Below are positions 1-10,090 of a DNA stretch of 64,000 nt, one piece after another. The DNA is taken from assembly GCA_963817025.1 (NCBI GenBank), contig CAWFML010000005.1:806001-870000 (forward strand), written 5' to 3'. The DNA comes from JACMLC01 sp963817025 (GTDB taxonomy: Bacteria > Acidobacteriota > Blastocatellia > Pyrinomonadales > Pyrinomonadaceae). How positions within the stretch are numbered: position 1 is the first letter of the stretch; every line of letters begins with the position of its first letter. The translations under genes and the position numbers were made by a program. A model generated the notes under the pieces. That model had not been told where the DNA came from, did not search any database, and saw only the letters and a program-made list of their open reading frames with translations.

Positions 1-528
1 ATCCGCCCGCCTTCAGCAGATCCGGTTGAGCTGGACATAGACCACACGCGTTATGCGCGTCTGGCCCGGAAGATTGACGACGATTCGCGCCATGCCGCGA
101 TTAAGAACAACTATGGCGGCGATGCCGGATTTTTCAAGGCCGCGATAGATATTTACATGCACGGCCTGATCGCCAGGACGCAGGAGACGCAACAGGCGCA
201 GATGAAGTGCTACGCGGGCACTGCGGGCGGCGTCATCTATGATGAAGGCACTGTTTCATCTTGCGAGAATCTGGAAGCCATCGGCAACCTGCGCGACTAC
301 GATTGGAACTTTCAAAAGCTATGGCTCTCGCCAGCGATGAAGGAGCGGCGCAAGAAGGCCGCAGACGGCTGCTTCTGCACGCATGAATCCAATAGCTATT
401 ACCCCTCGCTCGCTTTTAACCCTAAGCACTTGATTCAAATCAAGAAGCTCGAACGCGAGATGAAGAAATCACGGCGCGAGCTTGATGGACAAGAGGCACA
501 GGCAGACGGCTTGACGGTCAAGGCTTAA
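1..528 (+). CDS. Radical SAM/SPASM-type protein, C-terminal part (5' end outside window)
   Basis: The frame is open from the first base, so about 175 C-terminal residues are visible and the N-terminus lies upstream of the window. What is seen is a cysteine-rich tail: CYAG, then SCENLEAIGNL, and finally CFCTHE. That spacing of cysteines is typical of the auxiliary [4Fe-4S]-binding region (SPASM-like) after a radical SAM barrel; the CxxxCxxC cluster motif itself is not in the window. The stop overlaps the next start in TAATG, which implies translational coupling with the exported protein and probably with the glycosyltransferase after it. Family assignment is moderately secure; the substrate is unknown. 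Confidence 0.6.
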   Translation: MRPPSADPVELDIDHTRYARLARKIDDDSRHAAIKNNYGGDAGFFKAAIDIYMHGLIARTQETQQAQMKCYAGTAGGVIYDEGTVSSCENLEAIGNLRDYDWNFQKLWLSPAMKERRKKAADGCFCTHESNSYYPSLAFNPKHLIQIKKLEREMKKSRRELDGQEAQADGLTVKA

Positions 529-1070
529 TGGTCAAACACTCCATAAAAGTTTTTGCCCTCCTGTTATTTCTCATAGCCGTCGCTCAGCCATCTTTCGGTC
601 AGGCGGGAATTAACGATGTGCGCGAGGATGACAAAGAAGCTCGCAATTTCGCGCAGGGCTTTGGCGCACGCCTGATACTCGTCGAGAGGCCAAAAGAGTT
701 TGTGGACTTATGGGAGAAACCTGAGACGCCGCGCATCGAAACTATTGCCGCCATTAAGACCAAACAGCCCTTCGGGGCATTTGTGCTCTTCACTGGATGC
801 CGTCCCGGCAAATCCGGCTCCTGTGATTGCGAGGTGGACTTTAATGTCTACAGGCCGGATGGAACTTTGTATGCCAAGCGAGAGGGGCTGGAACTCTGGA
901 AGCAGCCCGCCCCGCCGTCGCAGCATATCCAAATGAGCGTCGCCAGTCTCTTCCTGCGAATGGGAGTCCGCGACCCGGCAGGAAGATATATAGTCAAGGC
1001 CACGGTGCGTGATAAAAATGCGGAAGTCGAGTTTGAGATTAGAACTTCATTTCGCTTAGAAACGCCCTGA
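528..1070 (+). CDS. Exported protein of unknown function
   Basis: This 180-residue protein starts with a clear signal peptide (KHSIK, hydrophobic stretch to about residue 20, then SFGQ as likely cleavage site). The rest is soluble and beta-rich in appearance. It contains a cysteine cluster TGCRPGKSGSCDCEVDF near residues 90-105, and a C-terminal segment ending in a strand-like ...VEVEFEI-type pattern reminiscent of an immunoglobulin-like fold. I do not recognise the family. It is coupled by a one-base overlap to the radical SAM gene and followed 14 bases later by a glycosyltransferase, so a role in the same envelope-related pathway is inferred only from position. Confidence 0.6.
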   Translation: MVKHSIKVFALLLFLIAVAQPSFGQAGINDVREDDKEARNFAQGFGARLILVERPKEFVDLWEKPETPRIETIAAIKTKQPFGAFVLFTGCRPGKSGSCDCEVDFNVYRPDGTLYAKREGLELWKQPAPPSQHIQMSVASLFLRMGVRDPAGRYIVKATVRDKNAEVEFEIRTSFRLETP

Positions 1071-1084
1071 AAGTTATCAATCAT

Positions 1085-2287
1085 ATGTTTAGAGCACGCG
1101 TCCCAAAAATTCTGATTATCTCGTCCGACACGGGCGGCGGCCACAGGTCTGCGGCGGCTGCGATTGTGGCGGGCGTGCAGAAGTTTTTTCACGGGCAGTC
1201 GTATGCCGTGCGGGTCGTGCGCGCGATTGAAGAATCGCATTCGATCACTGCGAAACTGGTCAAGCTTTACAACTGGGTGCTGTGCAATAAACAGCACTGG
1301 ATGAAATATTTCTACTGGGCCGTCAATCGCTTTCGTCCGGAAACGCGCGAGTTCTTTTATGCGCGAAGCGTTCTTTATGTGCAGGAGTTGTTTGAGCGTT
1401 GGTGTCCGCATGTGGTGGTCAGCGTGCATCCGTTGACGCAGCATGTCTTTGCGCGCGTGCTCAAGGAATTGAAGTTAGCCGACAAAATCCCGCTCGTCAC
1501 GGTGGTCACAGACCCCTGCTATGGATTCTGGAAGGGCTGGGCGTGTGATGATGTGCGGCTGTATCTGGTCGCAAGCCCTGAAGCCCGCCAGCAGTTGATT
1601 GATTACGGAGTCGCACCGGAACGGATAAAAGTTTCAGGAATGCCCGTGCATCCGAAGTTCGCTTTTCCGGGCGAGCAAACCGCGCAGGCAGCGCGCCGCG
1701 CGCTCGGGCTTGACCCTGAAAAATTCACTGTCTTTGTCAACGCGGGCTGGATCGGCGGCGGCAATATCCCGCAGATTTTCCGCGAGCTGGTCAGGGGCGA
1801 ACTGGATATGCAGGCCATTTTCCTCGCAGGCAAAAACGAAGAGTTGAGAATCGAGGCCGAATCGCTGGCGGCGCAGGCCAAGTTTCCCATCAAGGTCATA
1901 GGCTACTCGGAACATGTCGAGCAGTTGATGGCTGCTGCCAATGTGATGATCTCAAAGCTCGGCGGCCTGACGACCTACGAGGCGTTCGCGTGTCGCGTGC
2001 CGATTATCGCCGACGCTACAACGCCGCCGATGCCGCAGGAAGCAGGCGCGGCCAGCATGATCGCCAAGCGCGGCGCGGGAGTCTTGCTCGAACATGCGAC
2101 GGACATCGTGCCGACTATCAGGCGGATGATGGAAGACACGCGGCATTATGCTGCGATGCGCGCAGCGACGGTTGGTTTAGCGATTCCGAATGCGACGCGG
2201 CACATAGTCGAAGAGATTGCCGCGTTGATTCCCGCGCCGGTCATGGCGCGCGAAGAGCCTGTGCTTGTCGAGTCGCGCACGGCTTAA
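1085..2287 (+). CDS. MGDG synthase/MurG-like glycosyltransferase (GT28 type)
   Basis: The 400-residue product begins with ILIISSDTGGGHRSAAAAI. This is the nucleotide-sugar transferase N-terminus of the monogalactosyldiacylglycerol synthase group, in which the GGGH segment is hallmark. The C-terminal half has FVNAGWIGGG and MISKLGGLTTYEAFACRVP, the donor-binding region shared with MurG. The enzyme should transfer a sugar from a nucleotide donor to a diacylglycerol or related lipid at the inner face of the membrane; there is no signal peptide or membrane helix, as usual. It is the last gene of an operon with the exported protein and the radical SAM gene. A strong terminator follows. Donor and acceptor cannot be told from sequence. 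Confidence 0.8.
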   Translation: MFRARVPKILIISSDTGGGHRSAAAAIVAGVQKFFHGQSYAVRVVRAIEESHSITAKLVKLYNWVLCNKQHWMKYFYWAVNRFRPETREFFYARSVLYVQELFERWCPHVVVSVHPLTQHVFARVLKELKLADKIPLVTVVTDPCYGFWKGWACDDVRLYLVASPEARQQLIDYGVAPERIKVSGMPVHPKFAFPGEQTAQAARRALGLDPEKFTVFVNAGWIGGGNIPQIFRELVRGELDMQAIFLAGKNEELRIEAESLAAQAKFPIKVIGYSEHVEQLMAAANVMISKLGGLTTYEAFACRVPIIADATTPPMPQEAGAASMIAKRGAGVLLEHATDIVPTIRRMMEDTRHYAAMRAATVGLAIPNATRHIVEEIAALIPAPVMAREEPVLVESRTA

Positions 2288-2369
2288 AGAAGATTTTCAC
2301 GGTTGACGTGTGCACTTGTTTCGGATTTAATCTGAAACTAACGACAACGAACAAAGTTTTAGCATCCTG

Positions 2370-2399
2370 ACCGCTTCGTTTCGTCGAAGCGGTTTTTTT
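2370..2399 (+). terminator. Intrinsic terminator of the glycosyltransferase operon
   Basis: A perfect nine-base-pair stem (ACCGCTTCG at 2370-2378 with CGAAGCGGT at 2385-2393) has a six-base loop and runs directly into seven T residues. It ends 13 bases before the next start codon, separating the two transcription units. Confidence 0.9.
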
Positions 2400-2412
2400 C
2401 GGAGAAAAAAGG

Positions 2413-3162
2413 TTGAGTCTTTTGCTTGAAGGAAAACGCGCCTTCATTACCGGCGGCACGCGCGGCATCGGCGCGGCATTGTGCGAAGTCTTTGCGCGCG
2501 AAGGCGCGGACGTGGCTTTCAATTACAACACGCGTGACGATCTGGCCGAGCAGACGATTGAGAAAATCACCGCTCACAATCGCCGCGCGCATTCTTTTAA
2601 GATTTCCATCACAGACCGCGTTCATCTGAAGAAGATGACGCGCGAGCTGGTGGAGCTGTGGGGCGGAATAGATATTCTGGTCAACAATGCCGCAATCAAT
2701 CGGGGCGACAATTTCGCAACGACGACAGACCGCGCGTGGGATGAAGTCATCAATACCAACGTCAACGGTTTGTTCGCCGTCACCAAGCCTATCTACAAGC
2801 AGATGATTCGCCAGCGAAAGGGAGCTATCCTCAACATCACTTCCATCGGCGCGATTCGCGCACTGCCGACCTCTGTGCATTATGCGACCTCTAAAGCCGC
2901 AGTCATAGGCTTTACCAAATGCCTCTCGCGCGAGGCCGCGACCTTCGGCGTCACGGTCAATGCCATCGCCGCCGGAATCTTTGATACGGATTTGGCGCAC
3001 ACGCTGCCGGATCGCCTGTTACAAATGCACGAGTTCTGGGTCGCGCGAGGGCGGCTCGGACGCCCCGAAGAACTGGCCGAGTATGCCGCCTTTATGGTCA
3101 GCGACCGCAACAGTTTTATGAACGGCGAAGTGGTCATCGTAGACGGCGGCGCGGTCACCTAA
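2413..3162 (+). CDS. Short-chain dehydrogenase/reductase, FabG-like
   Basis: The start is TTG, preceded by GGAG eight bases upstream; no in-frame ATG fits the family N-terminus. The 249-residue protein shows the classical SDR pattern: nucleotide-binding GGTRGIG at 14-20, NNAAINRGD near residue 95, catalytic Ser144, Tyr157 and Lys161 (YATSK), and a C-terminal NGEVVIVDGG. It is expected to be a cytoplasmic NAD(P)H-dependent oxidoreductase. Similarity to 3-oxoacyl-ACP reductase is strong, but many FabG paralogues act elsewhere and no fatty-acid genes flank it. It lies alone between a terminator and an inverted-repeat element. Confidence 0.85.
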   Translation: MSLLLEGKRAFITGGTRGIGAALCEVFAREGADVAFNYNTRDDLAEQTIEKITAHNRRAHSFKISITDRVHLKKMTRELVELWGGIDILVNNAAINRGDNFATTTDRAWDEVINTNVNGLFAVTKPIYKQMIRQRKGAILNITSIGAIRALPTSVHYATSKAAVIGFTKCLSREAATFGVTVNAIAAGIFDTDLAHTLPDRLLQMHEFWVARGRLGRPEELAEYAAFMVSDRNSFMNGEVVIVDGGAVT

Positions 3163-3179
3163 AAAACAAATTAAAGAAG

Positions 3180-3253
3180 TTTCCCGCAAAGGCGCTGGTG
3201 ACGCAAAGAAAACATGTAAGTTCTTCTTTGCGTCTTTGCGTCTTTGCGGGAAA
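3180..3253. repeat. CGCAAAGG-family inverted repeat, copy 1
   Basis: The left arm TTTCCCGCAAAGGCGC and right arm CTTTGCGGGAAA form a long imperfect hairpin with repeated GACGCAAAG/CTTTGCGTC units. It sits just after the SDR gene and may also serve as its terminator. Other copies are listed separately. Confidence 0.85.
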
Positions 3254-3321
3254 TTGTCTTCGTCTCACTCGAAACTGAAATCGAATTTCATTGTTAAGTT
3301 GTTGTATCCCAAAGACTTATG

Positions 3322-3350
3322 TTGACATGCCGGGTCTCGCGGCGTATGAT
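3322..3350 (+). promoter_or_regulatory. Consensus sigma70 promoter of the ferritin-like gene
   Basis: TTGACA at 3322-3327 is separated by exactly 17 bases from TATGAT at 3345-3350. The predicted transcript starts about 40 bases before the ATG at 3399, which has GGGGAGG seven bases upstream. Confidence 0.85.
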
Positions 3351-3398
3351 GCGCACATCAACTTTCGAGGTGGCGTTATTAAAACGGGGAGGCAAGTG

Positions 3399-3860
3399 AT
3401 GGCTAGAACTGATTTGATTGATAACCTGAATCGCGCTCTGAGTCTGGAACTGGCGGCGGTGATTCAATATGCGCAGCATAGTTTTCTGGTGACGGGTGTG
3501 GAGCGCGAGGTCTATCGCAAATATTTTCGCAAGCAGGGTGAGGAATCGCAGGAGCACGCGATTACTTTGGGCGACAAAATAGTCGCGCTCGGAGGCGTGC
3601 CGACGGTAGAGCCTTCTATGATTCGCCAGTCAACAGGTTTGACCGACATGCTGAAGCAGGATTTGGAGCTTGAGCGCGAAGCTTTACAAGCCTACATGGC
3701 TGCATGGGAGTCGTGCGGCGATGAAGAGTTGCCGACGCGCTTCCAGCTTGAAGAGCGTCTCTATCAGGAACAACTTCACATAGACGAACTGGAAAAGCTG
3801 ACTTCAGAGCGCAAGGCCGGTTCGGTTAAAGAGAAAATTACTCTCCGGCAGGTCAGTTAA
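3399..3860 (+). CDS. Ferritin-like diiron protein (bacterioferritin/Dps type)
   Basis: I choose ATG 3399 because it has a strong Shine-Dalgarno sequence and lies just after the promoter; the longer open frame would start upstream of the promoter. The 153-residue protein matches bacterioferritin length. Iron-ligand-like residues are arranged as in the four-helix ferritin fold: Glu in SLELAAVIQY, EESQEH, Glu in LELEREAL and EEQLH-type YQEQLHIDE. No haem-binding Met is obvious, so it may be a haem-free member. It probably stores iron or protects against peroxide in the cytoplasm. It is a monocistronic unit ended by a long hairpin. Confidence 0.82.
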   Translation: MARTDLIDNLNRALSLELAAVIQYAQHSFLVTGVEREVYRKYFRKQGEESQEHAITLGDKIVALGGVPTVEPSMIRQSTGLTDMLKQDLELEREALQAYMAAWESCGDEELPTRFQLEERLYQEQLHIDELEKLTSERKAGSVKEKITLRQVS

Positions 3861-3871
3861 AGACAACAGGG

Positions 3872-3953
3872 TTAAGAGTGGAAAAGGATAAAAGGGAAAG
3901 CAGTTGGCCGATAACAGGCTGGCTGCTTTCCCTTTTATCCTTTCCCCTCTTAA
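3872..3953. terminator. Long bidirectional hairpin after the ferritin-like gene
   Basis: Arms of about 31 bases (3872-3903 and 3923-3953; TTAAGAGTGGAAAAGGAT... and its near-exact complement) enclose a 19-base loop. The hairpin separates convergent genes. Its length and purine-rich arm suggest a dispersed repeat rather than a simple terminator. Confidence 0.7.
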
Positions 3954-3973
3954 TCTTTTGAATTCTTATTTTA

Positions 3974-4315
3974 TCAAGCGAGTGTCGGAAGCTGTATGAC
4001 CTGACCCATGCCTGTGAATTGGCCTCCGGCGTCTGCGCGCTGGCGATTGATGCGCTGGCGCGCGACTGCGAGCGCGTGATGCAGATCGTCTAACTGCTCG
4101 CTGTCCAGATGAATCGTTTTCTGGCTGCACCAGCCGAGTCCATCCGTCCATGTAGAACATCGCAAGGCGACGCGCGAAACGCCTTCGTGCTGTTCCATGA
4201 TAACTTCGACGCGCTGGTCTTCGCGTGGGGACTGTAAGATTTGAACTGTGGCTGCTTGATTGCTGGGCACTGCGGGTTTAGCTCCTAATAAAAGTCTTCC
4301 GGGTTTGCTGCTCAA
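3974..4315 (-). CDS. Small protein of unknown function
   Basis: This 113-residue frame starts at TTG 4315. No motif is recognised. The central part (VEVIMEQHEGVSRVALRCS followed by WTDGLGWCSQKTIHLD) reads like a compact beta-rich domain followed by an amphipathic helix (SEQLDDLHHALAVARQRI). That pattern resembles genuine protein rather than an antisense shadow. It is transcribed in the same direction as lpxD, 70 bases upstream of whose stop it begins. The start is uncertain because no good ribosome-binding site is seen. Confidence 0.55.
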   Translation of the reverse strand: MSSKPGRLLLGAKPAVPSNQAATVQILQSPREDQRVEVIMEQHEGVSRVALRCSTWTDGLGWCSQKTIHLDSEQLDDLHHALAVARQRINRQRADAGGQFTGMGQVIQLPTLA

Positions 4316-4385
4316 CTTCGCCCTATGAAAGGACGAAATTGAAAACCAATTTCAATTTGGATTATGCCTGTCTGCACGTTTTCTG

Positions 4386-5429
4386 TCAAGCAGAATTTTC
4401 ATCGCCGGGATTTTCCAGGGCTTTGAGGCGGGATTCGAGCGTGCGAAGGGTGCGCGCCATCTCCGGCAGCTTTCTGATGGCGGCCATCGCGCGCAGGGAT
4501 TCGCGGTGTTCAAAGGCAGGGATACCGCCTGAGAGGACTTTGCCCTCCGGCACATCATAGAAGACACCGGCCTTTGCCATCAGCACTGCATCGTCGCCAA
4601 TCTTGACATGACCCCCGACGCCGACCTGCCCAGCCAGAATGACGCGGCGACCGACATGCGTGCTTCCGGCAAGTCCGACCTGCCCGCAGAGCAGCGTATC
4701 TTCGCCAACTGTGCAGGAGTGACCGATCTGCACCAGATTGTCTATCTTGACGCCGCGCGCGATGCGCGTCTCTCCGACGGAGGCGCGGTCAATCGTCGTG
4801 CCTGCGCCGACCTCTACATCATCTTCGAGCACGACGCGGCCAGCCTGCGGAATTTTGAGCCAGTGGCCCTCTTCATCCTTTGCATAACCAAAGCCGTCGC
4901 AACCAATAACCGCGTTGTTATAGACCACTACGCGCGCACCAAGCTGTGAGCCTTCGCGTATCGAAACCCCGCTGTGAATGATAGAGCCTGCGCCGACATG
5001 CGCGCCTTCATAAATCGTCACATTCGGATAGAGACGAACCTTTGGCCCAATGTGAGCCTCGCGTCCGATGTAGACGTGCGCGCCGATCCAAACGTTATCG
5101 GCCACATGAGCTGCTTCATCTACGACGGCGGTCGGATGAATGAAAGGTTCAAACTCAGGCTCAGGATAAAAGAGCCTGAGTGCGCGCGTGTATGCGAGAT
5201 ATGGATCGCGTGCGCGAAGGACTGCGAGGTCTGTTCTGACCTCAACGCCTTCGCCGGCAAAAATAGCAGAAGCCTTTGTGGTTTCGACCTGCGAGGTATA
5301 ACGCGGATTGGCAAGAAAAGTGACCTGACCCGGCGCGGCTATATCGAGTCCCGCTGCGCCTGTAATCTCAAGCTCGGCGTTCCCCTCAAGCTCCGCGCCC
5401 GTCTGCTCTGCGAGTTCAATGATTTTCAT
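4386..5429 (-). CDS. lpxD: UDP-3-O-acylglucosamine N-acyltransferase LpxD
   Basis: The product catalyses the N-acylation step of lipid A synthesis at the cytoplasmic face of the membrane. The 347-residue protein has the LpxD layout. An N-terminal uridine-binding domain (GAAGLDIAAPGQVTFLANPR) is followed by a long run of hexapeptide repeats forming a left-handed beta helix (IGAHVYIGREAHIGP...), and then by the catalytic histidine segment DNLVQIGHSCTVGEDT. A C-terminal helix (IRKLPEMARTLRTLESRLKAL) closes it. Length is normal. It stands alone among unrelated genes, without lpxA, lpxB or fabZ beside it. It is direct evidence for a lipid A-type outer membrane. Confidence 0.93.
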   Translation of the reverse strand: MKIIELAEQTGAELEGNAELEITGAAGLDIAAPGQVTFLANPRYTSQVETTKASAIFAGEGVEVRTDLAVLRARDPYLAYTRALRLFYPEPEFEPFIHPTAVVDEAAHVADNVWIGAHVYIGREAHIGPKVRLYPNVTIYEGAHVGAGSIIHSGVSIREGSQLGARVVVYNNAVIGCDGFGYAKDEEGHWLKIPQAGRVVLEDDVEVGAGTTIDRASVGETRIARGVKIDNLVQIGHSCTVGEDTLLCGQVGLAGSTHVGRRVILAGQVGVGGHVKIGDDAVLMAKAGVFYDVPEGKVLSGGIPAFEHRESLRAMAAIRKLPEMARTLRTLESRLKALENPGDENSA

Positions 5430-5442
5430 AAGCCCTATTTTA

Positions 5443-5516
5443 TCTCACGCAAAGGCGCAGAGACGCAAAGAAAGACTCAACAGCTTTCTTTGCGCCACCC
5501 GCGCCTTTGCGTGAGA
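5443..5516. repeat. CGCAAAGG-family inverted repeat, copy 2
   Basis: The arms read TCTCACGCAAAGGCGC and GCGCCTTTGCGTGAGA, with internal GACGCAAAGAAAG and CTTTCTTTGCGCC. It occupies almost the whole gap between lpxD and priA. Confidence 0.85.
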
Positions 5517-5538
5517 CTTTCTTCGCGTCCTTTTGAAC

Positions 5539-8067
5539 TCACATTAGATTAACAGGATCAATTTCCAGATTGACCGCGCGCAGGTCTGCGCCCTGTTCGG
5601 CAGCGTGTGCAAAAGCCATGTCAATGACTTCGCGCAGGCGCGGGCGGCTGCGTGATTTGATGAGCAGTTGGACACGATGCTCGCCTTTGAGGCGCGCGAG
5701 CGGGGCCGGGGCCGGGCCGAGAACTCTACAGGCGCGGTCAGCATTCGCTTCATCCAGAGCCTTGCGTATTTCGGAGGCGGTGTTCATGACGTGCGTAAAA
5801 TCTTCGCCGTGCGTGAGCAGGGACGCGAGCGCGACAAAGGGCGGATAGCTGAGGCTCTTGCGATAGCGTATCTCTTCTTCATAAAACCCTGCGTAGTCCT
5901 GCGCGCAGGCGTGACGCAACGCATAGTGGTTCGGATGATACGTTTGAATCAACACGCGGCCCGCGCGTCGCCCGCGACCTGCGCGGCCTGCGACCTGCGT
6001 GATAAGTTGGAAAGTTCTCTCGGCGGAACGAAAGTCTGGCAGGGCCAGCCCCGCGTCAACTGAGACGACGCCGACGAGCGTGACGTTCGGAAAGTCGTGT
6101 CCCTTAGCCAGCATCTGCGTGCCGACCAGCATATCCAACTCGCCCGCGCCGAACTCCAAAATAGCTTTCTCAAAGAGTTTTCTTCTGGAAGTCGTGTCGC
6201 GGTCGAGGCGTGCGATGCGAAGCTCAGGAAACTTTTTCCGCAACATCTCTTCGAGCTGCTCCGTGCCTTCACCGACATAGTAAATATATTTTCCGGCACA
6301 TGTAGGGCATTGCTTCGGAGCCTGACGACGATGGTTGCAATAATGGCAGACGAGGCTCTGTTCGCCGCGATGATAGGTGAGCGTGACATCGCAGTTGGGA
6401 CAATGAATTGATTCGCCGCACGAGCGGCAGAGGACAAAGCTCGAATAGCCGCGACGATTCAAAAGGATGATTGATTGCTCGCCGCGCGCGTGCGTCTCTT
6501 CGATGGCCTGAAGCAAGTCCTGCGAGAAAATTTCCGCGCGACCGTGCTCTGCGAAGACAGAGCGCATGTCTATGATTTCGGCTCGCGCCATCGCGCGGTT
6601 AGCGATTCTCTGCGGCAGATGAAGATAATGGTATTTTCCGTTCTGCGCGTTATGAAAAGATTCGAGCGAGGGCGTGGCAGAGCCTAAGACGACCGTCGCA
6701 GATTCCTTGCGCGCACGCACGATGGCCGTGTCGCGCCCGTGATAATAAGGCGATTCGTGCTGGCGATAAGAGTTCTCATGCTCTTCGTCAATCACTATGA
6801 GGCCGAGGTCTGAGACCGGGGCAAAGACAGCCGAGCGCGTGCCGATCACGATGCGCGCCAGACCTTTTTTCAAACGACTCCATTCGTCAAAACGCTCGCC
6901 CGTCGTCAGAGATGAATGGAAGATTGCGACCTCGTCACCGAAGACTGCGCGCAGGCGGCGAGAGAAGACCGGCGTCAAAGCAATCTCAGGCACGAGCATC
7001 ATCGCAGACTTGCCGCGCTCTAAAGCCGCACGCATCGCGCGAATGTAGATTTCAGTTTTGCCGCTGCCCGTGACGCCGTGCAGTAGAAAGGCTGCATACC
7101 GCTCAGCCGCAATCGTCGTTTCAATCTCAGCGAGCGCGCCAGCCTGTGCGGAGGTGAGTGTGAACTCGTCTTTCGCGGGAAGCTTTGCGCCGACGAGCGG
7201 GTCGCGGCGAACTTCGCGGACAAAGACTTCGAGCAGATTTCGCTTTTCTAAAGTCTGGACTGAAGACGCGCTCGTCTCCGCTGCTTCGAGCAAATCTGCA
7301 AAGGCCATCTCGCCGCCTTCTTGAATAAGAGTTTCGATGATGCGTTGCTGCGCTTCTGTCAACGCGCGCGCAGAATCGGAGACAGCATGCTTCTCAGGAG
7401 GCAGCAGGCGGACGGCCTTGCGTCTTTTGGCGCGTGCGGAGACGGAACGCTGCCTGTGGGCCAGCCGAATCCAGCCAGCGCGCTCAAGCTCGCGCGCGAC
7501 TCTTGAAGCTTGAGCTTCGCCGATGTGGCTGGCGATGAGACGCAAGGGCAGTTCGCCTTCTTCGGCGATGAGCCGCAGGGCGCGTGCCTTTGCTGTCTGC
7601 GTGCGATTGATGGGCAGGCGCGCAAGCTCGTCGCGGCCTTCGGGAGTGATATGCAGAATCTGCTCGACAGTCGCATTGAGTCCGGCTGGCAGCGCGGCTT
7701 TTAAGACTTCGCCCCACGGCGCGGCGTAGTAGTCCGCCACCCAGCGCGTAATCTCAAGAATCTCAGGCGTGAGCAGTGGCTCGGCATCGAGCAGTTCTTC
7801 GGCGTCCTTGATGCTGGCCTCGTCCAAATCCGCAGCCGGGTCAAGCGATTGATGCAGAGCCACGATGTAGCCCGTGATGCGTTTGCGTCCGAAAGGAACA
7901 AGCAGGCGCGAGCCGAGTCGCGCATCTCTTTGGAGCGCGAGCGGCAGGCGGTAAGTGAAGGTCTGCATCACGCGCAAGGGAACTGCGACCTCTACGAATC
8001 GCGCCGCGCTCTGCGTAGACGCATCACTCTCGTCTCTAAATGTGTTTGTCCGGGTTGCTGGCTGCAC
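5539..8067 (-). CDS. priA: Primosomal protein PriA (replication restart helicase)
   Basis: PriA reloads the replisome at stalled forks. The protein has the N-terminal DNA-binding region (VAVPLRVMQTFTYRLP), a Walker A box GVTGSGKTEIY, DEEH as Walker B, and the zinc-binding cysteines (CRSCGESIHCPNC, then CHYC and CPTC). The helicase C-terminal domain contains the segment LIQTYHPNHYALR. The open frame continues to 8157, but its first residues are encoded by half of a CGCAAAGG repeat. I therefore prefer GTG 8067, giving 842 residues, which agrees with the family start. The exact start is unsettled; the function is clear. Confidence 0.93.
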   Translation of the reverse strand: MQPATRTNTFRDESDASTQSAARFVEVAVPLRVMQTFTYRLPLALQRDARLGSRLLVPFGRKRITGYIVALHQSLDPAADLDEASIKDAEELLDAEPLLTPEILEITRWVADYYAAPWGEVLKAALPAGLNATVEQILHITPEGRDELARLPINRTQTAKARALRLIAEEGELPLRLIASHIGEAQASRVARELERAGWIRLAHRQRSVSARAKRRKAVRLLPPEKHAVSDSARALTEAQQRIIETLIQEGGEMAFADLLEAAETSASSVQTLEKRNLLEVFVREVRRDPLVGAKLPAKDEFTLTSAQAGALAEIETTIAAERYAAFLLHGVTGSGKTEIYIRAMRAALERGKSAMMLVPEIALTPVFSRRLRAVFGDEVAIFHSSLTTGERFDEWSRLKKGLARIVIGTRSAVFAPVSDLGLIVIDEEHENSYRQHESPYYHGRDTAIVRARKESATVVLGSATPSLESFHNAQNGKYHYLHLPQRIANRAMARAEIIDMRSVFAEHGRAEIFSQDLLQAIEETHARGEQSIILLNRRGYSSFVLCRSCGESIHCPNCDVTLTYHRGEQSLVCHYCNHRRQAPKQCPTCAGKYIYYVGEGTEQLEEMLRKKFPELRIARLDRDTTSRRKLFEKAILEFGAGELDMLVGTQMLAKGHDFPNVTLVGVVSVDAGLALPDFRSAERTFQLITQVAGRAGRGRRAGRVLIQTYHPNHYALRHACAQDYAGFYEEEIRYRKSLSYPPFVALASLLTHGEDFTHVMNTASEIRKALDEANADRACRVLGPAPAPLARLKGEHRVQLLIKSRSRPRLREVIDMAFAHAAEQGADLRAVNLEIDPVNLM

Positions 8068-8157
8068 GAGGAACAAAGTTATCGTGAAGCGCGGAAAAGG
8101 TGAAGCGGTAAGAGCCGTTTTCAGAAAAAGAATTTCACGCAAAGGCGCGAAGAGCAA

Positions 8158-8236
8158 GGGAGTAGGGAATAGGGTATCGGGTGTAGGAAAAGCAATTTGT
8201 CTTCACTACACCCGATACCCTTCACCCTTCTCCCTG
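8158..8236. repeat. Hairpin of the GGGTATCGGGTGTAGG type, next to a half CGCAAAGG repeat
   Basis: The left arm AGGGTATCGGGTGTAGG pairs with CTACACCCGATACCCT across a 17-base loop, giving a long stem between two minus-strand genes. Immediately beside it (8133-8154) is a single left arm of the CGCAAAGG family without its partner. The hairpin may end transcription of the upstream-lying VCBS gene only if read on the opposite strand, so its role is unclear. Confidence 0.75.
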
Positions 8237-8241
8237 CCTTC

Positions 8242-9831
<1,590 letters not shown>

Positions 9832-9969
9832 GGAGTCTCCTGCTGATGTTTGATTATGCGACCTGTCACCGGGACTTGCTTTTGTTAGAAGTGAGAATTC
9901 GATTAGGCCGGGTGCAGTACGAAGGTTTTGTTTTGAGAGTGGCTGATGCCAAAACTCTCAACACATATC

Positions 9970-9998
9970 AACATAGTGGGATTGCCGTGCGATGTCAA
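9970..9998 (-). promoter_or_regulatory. Promoter of the 8.2-9.8 kb VCBS gene
   Basis: On the minus strand TTGACA (complement of 9993-9998) and TATGTT (complement of 9970-9975) are 17 bases apart. The leader to the start codon is about 135 bases. Confidence 0.7.
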
Positions 9999-10018
9999 CA
10001 GAAGATTTTTGATATTTA

Positions 10019-10054
10019 AAAAGAACCGGCGACGGAATCTCTCCCGTCGCCGGT
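10019..10054 (-). terminator. Terminator of the 10.1-11.2 kb VCBS gene
   Basis: The stem ACCGGCGACGG/CCGTCGCCGGT (10025-10035 with 10044-10054) is perfect over 11 pairs. It is followed on the minus strand by TTCTTTTT. Confidence 0.88.
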
Positions 10055-10090
10055 CTTTATCTGAAAGGACAGGGGTTGCTGCCCGAATAG

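Noticed and set aside
3180..3253. CRISPR repeat
   Set aside because: The repeats are inverted pairs scattered through gaps, not direct repeats with unique spacers; no cas gene is present.
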